NCBI GenBank assembly: GCA_049514335.1
Contig: JBEKVE010000159.1
Span: 1-7,374, forward strand
Source of the DNA: JBEKVE01 sp049514335
GTDB lineage: Bacteria > Actinomycetota > Acidimicrobiia > Acidimicrobiales > UBA8190
Reading direction: 5' to 3'
Length of the DNA: 7,374 nucleotides
Shown here piece after piece: positions 1 through 5,231 of the stretch (the stretch's first letter is position 1; every line of letters starts with the position of its first letter). A program made the position numbers and the translations under genes. The notes below the pieces were generated by a model, which made no database searches, had not been told where the DNA came from, and saw only the letters and a program-made list of their open reading frames with translations.

Positions 1-41
1 AGAAGCCTAAGGTCCGCAAGAAGCTCGCCACCTTGGGATAG
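1..41 (+). CDS. C-terminal end of an upstream gene (partial)
   Basis: The frame starting at base 3 reads KPKVRKKLATLG and then a TAG stop at 39-41. The tail is strongly basic, as in the cytoplasmic end of a membrane-associated protein or of a nucleic-acid-binding protein, but twelve residues cannot identify a family. It runs in the same direction as the membrane-protein gene that follows, with 64 nt between this stop and that GTG, so the two could share a transcript. The competing reading is that frame 1, which is also open to the window edge, is the real frame and the membrane protein begins further left. I consider that less likely because frame 1 has no start codon before 106 and the first membrane segment falls about 24 residues after the GTG. 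Confidence 0.45.
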   Translation, partial: KPKVRKKLATLG

Positions 42-80
42 GACGAACATCTCCGACACCGCCGCCGTACGTCTCGCCGC

Positions 81-86
81 GGAGGA
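81..86 (+). promoter_or_regulatory. candidate Shine-Dalgarno GGAGGA with ambiguous spacing
   Basis: GGAGGA is a near-perfect match to the anti-Shine-Dalgarno sequence, but it sits only 2 nt before an out-of-frame GTG at 89 and 19 nt before the in-frame GTG at 106. Neither spacing is ideal. No other start codon lies in the membrane-protein frame near it, so either the site is unused or the start of that gene is unusual. Confidence 0.3.
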
Positions 87-105
87 ACGTGACGCTTCGT
101 CGGGC

Positions 106-2370
106 GTGGGCGCGCCCGCATCGTCTCTTCCCCCGGTGTCCCCGGTGCCACTCGGGGCGGCGCGCTCGGCACGCGTCGCCCCGTGGCTGGCGCTGGCGGG
201 CGCGGTGGCGTGGGGGTGCTGGACGTGGCGGGCCGAGCTCGACCCCGTCCCCTATCTCGACGACAGCTCGGTGCACGAGCAGATGGTGCGCTTCGCCACC
301 ACGCGCCTTCAGGCCGGGCATCTGCCCCTGACGAGCTGGTTCCCGTACCTGGGCCTCGGATCGCCGCAGTTCCTCCACTACCAGAGCCTCCCCGCCATGC
401 TGACCGGTGCCCTCGGTCTCGCCACCGGTGCCGACGCCGCCTTCCGGATCACGCTCTACCTCCTGCTGGCGTTGTGGCCCGTGCCGGTGTTCTTCGCGGC
501 GCGCCTGTTCGGCCTGGGCCGGGGCGCAGCGGCCCTGAGCGCGGCGTGCGCCCCGTTCCTCGTGAGCGCGGCGGGCGTGGGGTACGAGCCCAAGGCCTAC
601 GTGTGGATCGGCTACGGCGTGTGGGCCCAATTGTGGGCGGCGTGGACCCTGCCCCTGGCGTGGGCGTTCTCGTGGCGGGCCATGACGTCGCGGCGGGCCG
701 TGCTGCCCGCCGCCGTCCTGGTGGCGCTCACCATGGCCTTCCACTTCGAGACCGGGTACCTGGCGTTGATCCCGCTTGTCTTTCTCCCGTTCCTCGTGCC
801 CGGATCGTGGTGGCCGCGCCTGCGGCGCGCCGCCGTCGTGGCGGCAGGTGGGTTGCTGGTGGCGGCGTGGGCGGTGGTACCCCTGCTCGCCCAGGGGCGC
901 TTTGCGGCCACCAACGAGATCCTGGCCAACGGACCGCTCGAGAACGGCTACGGGGCCAAGCAGGTCACGGCCTGGCTCGTGGGGGGACGGCTCCTCGACG
1001 ACTACCGCCTCCCCGTCGTCACCGTCCTGGCCGCCGTCGGCCTCGTGGCGTGCGTGTGGCGCTGGCGCACCCAGGCGGCGGGGCGGGCGCTCGTCACTCT
1101 CGGGGCGATGAGCCTGTTGCTGTCGTTCGGCCGCACCACCTTCGGGTCCCTGACCGTCCTGCTCCCGGGGAGCAAGGACATCTTCATGCGCCGCTTCATG
1201 ATGGGGGTGCAGTTGAGCGCGCTGCTGCTCGCCGGTGTCGGCGGCGTGGCCGTCGTCGGTGCCCTGCGCGCCGTCATGACGCGGCGACGTCCTGCCATGG
1301 CGGCACGCCTGGCCCGGCCGGGCCTACGCCCGGTCCTGATCGGCACCGCCTTCGTCGTGACGGTGGCCGCGCTGGCGCCGGCGTGGACCCAGCTCGACAC
1401 CTTCGCCGCCGACAACGCCCAGGACATCGGCGTCCAGCGCGGCGCCGATGGCACCCAGGGTGCCGAGGTGAACCGTCTCGTCGCCTTCGTGCAGGGTCAC
1501 GGCGGCGGGCGCGTGTACGCCGGCATGCCGTCGAACTGGGGCGCGGACTTCTCCGTGGGGGCGGTACCGGTGTTCAAGTACCTGGAGGACCGCGACGTCG
1601 ACGAGGTCGGCTACACGCTGCGCACGGCCTCGCTCATGACCGACCCCGAGTACTTCTTCGACGAAGCCGACCCCGGTGACTTCGCGCTGTTCGCCGTGCG
1701 CTACATGATCCTGCCCGACGGCCATCCCCCGCCCGTCCCCGCCCGCCTCGTCATGCGCGCCGGGCCGTACCTGCTGTGGGTGCTCCCCGGCCGCGGCTAC
1801 GTGCGCGTGGTGGACACGGTGGGCGTGCTGAGCGCCGACCGCAGCGACGTGGGGAGGATGAGTGTGCCGTACCTGCGCTCGGTGCTTCCCGGCAACGGGT
1901 ACTACCTCACCGTCGCCTACGGGGGCGCCGCCCCCGCCGGACTGAGCACCAGCGACGTGCGCGCCCTGTCCGGTCCGGCCGGCGCGGTGCGCACCGAGGT
2001 CGACGACCTCCCCGACGGTTCAGTGAGCGCCACCGTCGTGGCCAGGCGCAGCGCCGACGTCGTCCTGAGCGCCTCGTTCGATCCGGGATGGACGGCGCTC
2101 GTCGACGGCCGCCGCGCCCACGTCGTCATGCTCGCCCCTGCGCTGCCGGCGGTGGAGGTCGGCCCGGGGACCCACGTGGTGTCCTTCCGCTACGGCGGCT
2201 TCGGGCTCTACCCCGAGCTCTTCGCCCTGAGCGCCGTTGCCGTGCTCGCCCTCGTGCTGTACTCGGTGCGGGCCGGGGAGGGTGCGGACCGGGACCGCCG
2301 GCGCAACCGTGCCCGGCGCCGCCGCCGGTCCGGGGCTACGAGGACGCCTGACGACGCCGTCGTTGCTTGA
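106..2370 (+). CDS. YfhO / PTPS-related-type polytopic membrane protein (GT-C-like)
   Basis: This 754-residue integral membrane protein probably belongs to the GT-C-like group that includes YfhO and the '6-pyruvoyl-tetrahydropterin synthase-related' membrane proteins, which are thought to act in sugar transfer or processing at the outer face of the membrane. After a first membrane segment (about 24-40) comes an exoplasmic loop with acidic residues (YLDDSSVHEQ, 50-59) followed by GHLPL, SWFPYLGLGSP and FLHY (71-92), the typical layout of this group. About ten more hydrophobic segments follow between 93 and 425. Then comes a soluble region (about 430-700) that ends in a beta-sandwich-like module with FDPGWTALVDGRR (658-670) and GPGTHVVSFRYGG (686-698), the hallmark C-terminal module of YfhO-like proteins. 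A last membrane segment (about 701-722) and an Arg-rich cytoplasmic tail close the protein. The GTG at 106 is the first in-frame start. The last 35 nt overlap the end of the convergent GGDEF gene. The family call is good; the donor and acceptor are unknown. Confidence 0.85.
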   Translation: MGAPASSLPPVSPVPLGAARSARVAPWLALAGAVAWGCWTWRAELDPVPYLDDSSVHEQMVRFATTRLQAGHLPLTSWFPYLGLGSPQFLHYQSLPAMLTGALGLATGADAAFRITLYLLLALWPVPVFFAARLFGLGRGAAALSAACAPFLVSAAGVGYEPKAYVWIGYGVWAQLWAAWTLPLAWAFSWRAMTSRRAVLPAAVLVALTMAFHFETGYLALIPLVFLPFLVPGSWWPRLRRAAVVAAGGLLVAAWAVVPLLAQGRFAATNEILANGPLENGYGAKQVTAWLVGGRLLDDYRLPVVTVLAAVGLVACVWRWRTQAAGRALVTLGAMSLLLSFGRTTFGSLTVLLPGSKDIFMRRFMMGVQLSALLLAGVGGVAVVGALRAVMTRRRPAMAARLARPGLRPVLIGTAFVVTVAALAPAWTQLDTFAADNAQDIGVQRGADGTQGAEVNRLVAFVQGHGGGRVYAGMPSNWGADFSVGAVPVFKYLEDRDVDEVGYTLRTASLMTDPEYFFDEADPGDFALFAVRYMILPDGHPPPVPARLVMRAGPYLLWVLPGRGYVRVVDTVGVLSADRSDVGRMSVPYLRSVLPGNGYYLTVAYGGAAPAGLSTSDVRALSGPAGAVRTEVDDLPDGSVSATVVARRSADVVLSASFDPGWTALVDGRRAHVVMLAPALPAVEVGPGTHVVSFRYGGFGLYPELFALSAVAVLALVLYSVRAGEGADRDRRRNRARRRRRSGATRTPDDAVVA

Positions 2371-3214
2371 CGCGGTACATGGCGTGGTCGGCGTCGGCCA
2401 GCAACTCGGCCGGCAGCGTGTCGGGGTCGTCGGTGATGGCCAAGCCGACGCTCACCCCCACCGTCACCTCAGCGCCCACGAGGTTCATGGGGGCCTCGAA
2501 GGCGCTCGCCACCCGGCCCGACAGCGCTGAAGCAGCGTCCTCGTCGATCCCCTCGCACAGCACCACGAACTCGTCCCCGCCCAGGTGCGCGGCGGTGTCG
2601 GCCGGGCGGATGACCGCCTCGATGCGTCGGGCCGTCTCGACCAGGACCTGGTCCCCGACGGCATGGCCCAACCGGTCGTTGATGCCCTTCAGTCCGTCGA
2701 CGTCACAGAACAGCACGGCCAGGGTCCGCTGCTCGCGGCGATCGCGCGCCAGCGCCTGGCGCAGGCGGTCGTCGAGCAGATAGCGGTTGGGGAGCCCGGT
2801 GACCGGATCGTGGGTGGCCCGGAACGCCATCTCGGCGTCGGCCAGGGAGCGCTCGGTGACGTCGCGCATGAGCGCCAGCACGGCCGGCTCGCCGTCCCAG
2901 TCGGTGGACAGGACGCGCATGTCGGCCAGGAACGGCTCGTGCTCCTGGCGCCGGGTGGTCGACACGACGGGGAAGCTGGCCACCTTGCCCACCAGCTGCG
3001 AGCGCGTCTCTCCCATCATCTGAGCGGCAGCGGCGTTCACGAAGACCACGATGCCGTCGCGGTTCACGACCACCACGCCGTCGGTGCTGTTGTCGACGAC
3101 CCCCCGGAAGTGGGCTTCGGTCGAGGTGAGCCGGTCCCGCAGGTCGCGTACCTCATGCCGCAGGTCGTTGCGCTCTTCCTCGAGCCGTGCCTCGTCTCCG
3201 TCGTCCGCTGCCAC
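2336..3214 (-). CDS. PAS-GGDEF diguanylate cyclase, cytoplasmic
   Basis: This 292-residue protein should make cyclic di-GMP from two GTP. It has a charged coiled-coil start (about 8-35), a PAS domain (about 32-122, with VVDNSTDGVVVVNRDG at 39-54 and the usual PAS-to-GGDEF linker ending MRDVTERS at 116-123), and a GGDEF domain (about 130-286). The catalytic signature is intact: HDPVTGLPNR at 135-144, a metal-binding Asp in FCDVDG (D171), IND at 178-180, and GGDEF at 212-216. The product-inhibition I-site RxxD (R203-D206) lies exactly five residues before GGDEF, so feedback control by c-di-GMP is expected. There is no signal peptide, membrane segment or EAL domain, so it should be a soluble enzyme gated by the PAS input; the ligand cannot be told. 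The start is GTG, with GGCGGAG just upstream on the minus strand. Its 3' end overlaps the convergent membrane-protein gene. A hydrophobic effector or phosphodiesterase partner is not visible in the window. Confidence 0.95.
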   Translation of the reverse strand: MAADDGDEARLEEERNDLRHEVRDLRDRLTSTEAHFRGVVDNSTDGVVVVNRDGIVVFVNAAAAQMMGETRSQLVGKVASFPVVSTTRRQEHEPFLADMRVLSTDWDGEPAVLALMRDVTERSLADAEMAFRATHDPVTGLPNRYLLDDRLRQALARDRREQRTLAVLFCDVDGLKGINDRLGHAVGDQVLVETARRIEAVIRPADTAAHLGGDEFVVLCEGIDEDAASALSGRVASAFEAPMNLVGAEVTVGVSVGLAITDDPDTLPAELLADADHAMYRVKQRRRRQASS

Positions 3215-3323
3215 GTCTCCGCCCTCAGGGTGCCGTCGGGCATGGGGCTCCGGTGCGGCCGACCCCGTCCCGGGTCCCCCCGCTGCCTGGGGAGATCACT
3301 CCCCGTCCCCTGCATCCCACTTC

Positions 3324-3351
3324 TTGTGAGCCTGGGCCACCAGGCTCATAA
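3324..3351. repeat. near-perfect 12-bp inverted repeat, likely operator or hairpin
   Basis: TGAGCCTGG (3327-3335) and its exact complement CCAGGCTCA (3340-3348) flank a 4-nt centre, GCCA. The symmetry extends outward through one G:T wobble (3326/3349) and two more pairs (3325/3350 and 3324/3351). No T-run follows on either strand, so it does not look like an intrinsic terminator. It is 110 nt upstream of the GGDEF start and 158 nt upstream of the Lon-domain start, so one bound regulator could affect both divergent genes. An RNA hairpin at the 5' end of a minus-strand transcript is the alternative. Confidence 0.6.
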
Positions 3352-3352
3352 T
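3324..3352 (+). promoter_or_regulatory. sigma70-like promoter with nested palindrome, reading toward the Lon-domain gene
   Basis: A -35-like TTGTGA (3324-3329, four of six consensus bases) and a -10-like CATAAT (3347-3352, five of six) are separated by exactly 17 nt. This is a striking match in DNA that is otherwise very GC-rich. Transcription would start near 3359, giving a leader of about 150 nt before the GTG at 3509. The spacer holds most of a perfect inverted repeat, the arrangement expected for an operator bound by a dimeric regulator. The promoter is inferred by eye. The long leader is the main weakness, unless the leader itself is regulatory. Confidence 0.5.
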
Positions 3353-3508
3353 CGGCCCAACCTACACACAACCGTGGGTCAACACGCAGGTGTCTGCGGC
3401 CACACACCGTGCTCCGTGGGGGCCGGGGGTGGTCGTGTCCCCCGGGGGCCGGCGAGGGAGCGGACCGGCCTCCCGCCGCCCGGGCCCGCCGCGAGGCAGG
3501 CTGGGACG

Positions 3509-4135
3509 GTGCGCCCCGAGCCGCAGCTGCTCCCCATGTTCCCGCTGTCGACGGTGCTCTTCCCCCACGTCCGCATCCCCCTCCACGTCTTCGAGCCCCG
3601 CTACCGGGCCCTCGTGGCCGATTGCCTCGGTGGCGGGGGTCGCTTCGGGGTGGTCCTCATCTCCCACGGCTCGGAAGTGGGCGGCGGAGACCGGCGCTTC
3701 GACGTGGGCACGGTGGCCGCCATCGAGATGGCCCACCCCCTGCCCGAGGAGCATTTCATGGTCCTCGCCCGGGGCCTCGGGCGGGTGCGGGCGCTGCGGT
3801 GGCTCGACGACGATCCCTATCCCCGGGCGCTCGTCGAGCCATGGGATTGCCCGCCGGCGCAGGACGGCGCCGCGCTGCACCGCGCCGAGCTGACGGTGCG
3901 CCGCGTCCGGGCCCTTCTCTCGGAGCTCGGAGAGGGACCCGCCCTCGTCACCGATGATCCGGTGGGGGACACCCCCGACGAGGTCGCCTGGCGCCTGTGC
4001 GCCCTCGCCCCGGTCAACCCCCTCGACCGCCAGCGTCTCCTCGAGGCGCCCGAGAGCAGCGAACGGCTGGCTCTTTTGACCCGGCTCGTGGAGGCGGTGG
4101 GCGACGACGCCCACGCCATGCTGGCCGGTGGCTGA
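3509..4135 (+). CDS. stand-alone Lon substrate-binding (LON N-terminal) domain protein
   Basis: This 208-residue cytoplasmic protein is a single LonN / ATP-dependent-protease-La substrate-binding domain with no AAA+ or Ser-Lys protease part. The diagnostic start is FPLSTVLFPH (11-20) followed by PLHVFEPRYR (24-33), which nearly matches the family pattern. The beta core continues with GRFGVVLISHG (44-54), ARGLGRVRALRW (87-98) and YPRALVE (104-110). An alpha-helical second half ends in the usual PLDRQRLLEAPESSERLALLTRLV (171-194). Proteins of this kind are widespread in actinobacteria; a role in substrate recognition or chaperoning is assumed from homology only. I chose the GTG at 3509 because an AGGCAGG-like ribosome site lies about 9 nt upstream and the domain starts within ten residues; ATG 3536 would also serve. 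The frame is open far upstream (to 2585), but that part is antisense to the GGDEF gene. The stop overlaps the start of the lipoprotein gene, so the two are probably cotranscribed. Confidence 0.88.
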   Translation: MRPEPQLLPMFPLSTVLFPHVRIPLHVFEPRYRALVADCLGGGGRFGVVLISHGSEVGGGDRRFDVGTVAAIEMAHPLPEEHFMVLARGLGRVRALRWLDDDPYPRALVEPWDCPPAQDGAALHRAELTVRRVRALLSELGEGPALVTDDPVGDTPDEVAWRLCALAPVNPLDRQRLLEAPESSERLALLTRLVEAVGDDAHAMLAGG

Positions 4136-4769
4136 CGGCGTGCGGCGCGCCCGGCTCGCCACCGTGGTGGCCGCCGCATCGGTGCTGGGGATCGCCGCGC
4201 TGGCCGGGGCCTGCGGCGCCAGGGCAGCGCCGTCGTCGATTCGGACCTCGTCGACGAGCACGCCGGTCACGAGCACGCCGGTCACGAGCACGCCGGTCAC
4301 GAGCACGCCGGTCACGAGCACGCCGGTCACGAGCGGGGCGTCGTCAGGGTCGTCGGACTCGGCCGACCACGTCGTCCCCGCCACCTTCGTCGGGACCTGG
4401 TACGTCCACGGCGCAGTCATGACCATCGATGCCGACGGCGACGGGACACAGGTCGTCTCCGGGGGTTCCTATGGCGAGACCGACGTCCTCACCTTCGTCG
4501 TGCTCGACGGCGGACAGACGCTCGTCGGCACCATCCGCCACATCAGCTACGTCGGGAGCTCGGGTACGGTCACCGATCCGGATCCGGCCGACGCTCAGGC
4601 GGTGGGAGACAGCTTCGCCCTGGTCCACACCGATCCCCACGTGTTGGACAAGGCGTATCGCACGAGCGCCATGCCCGCCATCGACCGCCTGGATTCCAAT
4701 CCCTACTGGTGTGGCCCCGGTCTGAGCTCGGTGCCCGAGACCGACCGCCAACGCTGCGGCGTCGGCTGA
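4128..4769 (+). CDS. small lipoprotein with repeat linker, function unknown
   Basis: This 213-residue exported protein is probably anchored to the outer face of the cytoplasmic membrane. The N-terminus has the lipoprotein layout: basic VRRAR (5-9), a hydrophobic stretch, then LAGAC with the lipidated Cys at 29. The -3 position is Ala rather than the preferred Leu, so the lipobox is acceptable but not ideal. Residues 43-67 are five copies of TSTPV, a flexible and possibly glycosylated spacer. The remainder (about 82-213) is one domain opening with ATFVGTWYVHG and IDADGDG (about 85-106), a pattern I associate with uncharacterised actinobacterial secreted proteins. It ends with two cysteines (C195 and C210) that could form a disulfide. 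The GTG start overlaps the Lon-domain stop by 8 nt, which suggests translational coupling, although no clear ribosome site is visible; GTG 4140 is an alternative. No enzymatic motif is recognised. Confidence 0.8.
   Translation: MADGVRRARLATVVAAASVLGIAALAGACGARAAPSSIRTSSTSTPVTSTPVTSTPVTSTPVTSTPVTSGASSGSSDSADHVVPATFVGTWYVHGAVMTIDADGDGTQVVSGGSYGETDVLTFVVLDGGQTLVGTIRHISYVGSSGTVTDPDPADAQAVGDSFALVHTDPHVLDKAYRTSAMPAIDRLDSNPYWCGPGLSSVPETDRQRCGVG
4254..4334 (+). repeat. five perfect 15-bp tandem repeats inside the lipoprotein gene
   Basis: The unit ACGAGCACGCCGGTC occurs five times without a mismatch (4254-4328), followed by a 6-nt partial copy (4329-4334). The unit is five codons (Thr-Ser-Thr-Pro-Val), so gain or loss of copies would lengthen or shorten the linker after the lipid anchor without shifting the frame. 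Identity at synonymous positions points to recent slippage or recombination rather than long-term selection on the protein repeat. Confidence 0.97.
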
Positions 4770-4806
4770 GGCCGGCGGCGGCGGGGGCGCTTTTCGGCGG
4801 CGGCGC

Positions 4807-5196
4807 TCAGTCCAGAGCGTTGAGCGCCTGCTGCGCGGCGCGCAGCCGTTCGGCTTTGGCCGTCTCCTCCTCGACGCGTCGTCGGATCTCCTCTTCGCGC
4901 CGGGCCACGAGGTCGCGCTCTGCCGCGTTGGCGCCGTCCACGCACGCCTTGACGTGCTCCACCGCCCCCCGCAGATCAGCGGCAGGCACCGTCCAGTAGA
5001 TGGTGCCGCCCAGGCGGACGTCGGGTTCGGGCGTACCGGGAAACTGCGATGAGCCGTGCCGGGTGGCCACGGCGTCCCGGAATTCGCGGGCCCAGTCGCT
5101 GCTCGGGCGCTTGCTCAGCGACCACACCACCTCCACCTGGTCGCCGTCCACGTCGACGGCGTCCTTGCGGGTGATGGTGACCGGCTCCCAGGGCAT
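4807..5196 (-). CDS. 129-residue uncharacterised protein with C-terminal coiled coil
   Basis: I do not recognise the family. The N-terminal two thirds (1-80) look like a small alpha/beta domain: alternating strands around VDVDGDQVEVVWSLSKRP (14-31), a helix SDWAREFRDAVATRHG (33-48), then RLGGTIYWTVP (61-71). Residues about 83-125 are a highly charged helix with Glu/Arg-rich heptads (EEEIRRRVEEETAKAERL) that should form a coiled coil. There is no signal peptide or membrane segment, so it should be cytoplasmic. I chose ATG 5196 because AGGAGGA lies 7 nt upstream. It starts 35 nt after the glycosyltransferase stop on the same strand and is probably cotranscribed. The frame runs on upstream to the window edge, but that extension is antisense-like and overlaps the glycosyltransferase. 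It converges on the lipoprotein gene with a 37-nt gap containing a TTTT tract (4791-4794) but no convincing terminator stem. Confidence 0.8.
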   Translation of the reverse strand: MPWEPVTITRKDAVDVDGDQVEVVWSLSKRPSSDWAREFRDAVATRHGSSQFPGTPEPDVRLGGTIYWTVPAADLRGAVEHVKACVDGANAAERDLVARREEEIRRRVEEETAKAERLRAAQQALNALD

Positions 5197-5203
5197 CCTC
5201 CGG

Positions 5204-5210
5204 TCCTCCT
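5204..5210 (-). promoter_or_regulatory. strong Shine-Dalgarno AGGAGGA that fixes the start of the 129-residue gene
   Basis: On the minus strand AGGAGGA stands 7 nt before the ATG at 5196. It is the strongest well-spaced ribosome site in the window and rules out the long upstream extension of this frame as the real start. Confidence 0.8.
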
Positions 5211-5231
5211 CGGCTCGACCGGGTGCTGAGG

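Larger units (their letters stand above)
3215..3508. other. divergent intergenic region between the GGDEF and Lon-domain genes
   Basis: This stretch of about 290 nt separates two divergently transcribed genes and should hold both promoters. The part from about 3320 to 3385 is visibly poorer in GC than the coding DNA around it. It contains the palindromic promoter listed separately. For the minus strand only a weak TTGACC (complement of 3377-3382) and a TAGGTT-like element (complement of 3359-3364) are seen, with a spacer too short to trust. From about 3420 to 3450 a GC-rich 7-bp inverted repeat (CCGGGGG at 3423-3429, CCCCCGG at 3439-3445) could fold in the leader of the Lon-domain gene. Reading frames cross this region on both strands, but they look like non-coding extensions. 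Confidence 0.6.

Noticed and set aside
183..1679. A 498-residue plus-strand frame inside the membrane-protein gene
   Set aside because: It is an Arg/Gly/Pro-rich shadow in the +3 frame with no domain signature, a common artefact of high-GC coding DNA.
3423..3445. GC-rich 7-bp inverted repeat in the leader of the Lon-domain gene as a riboswitch or attenuator
   Set aside because: The stem is short and made only of C and G runs, likely by chance at this composition. No conserved riboswitch core was recognised.
2585..3508. N-terminal extension of the Lon-domain frame, giving a 516-residue protein
   Set aside because: It is antisense to the GGDEF gene and then crosses the promoter region. Its composition is not protein-like, and the known domain begins within ten residues of GTG 3509.
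3362..4426. A 354-residue minus-strand frame with VLVTG repeats
   Set aside because: The repeats are the reverse-strand reading of the lipoprotein repeat array. The rest is antisense to two well-supported genes.
4770..4806. Possible bidirectional terminator between the lipoprotein and the convergent small gene
   Set aside because: A TTTT tract is present, but the surrounding GGC-rich sequence is directly repeated rather than inverted; only 4-bp stems can be drawn.
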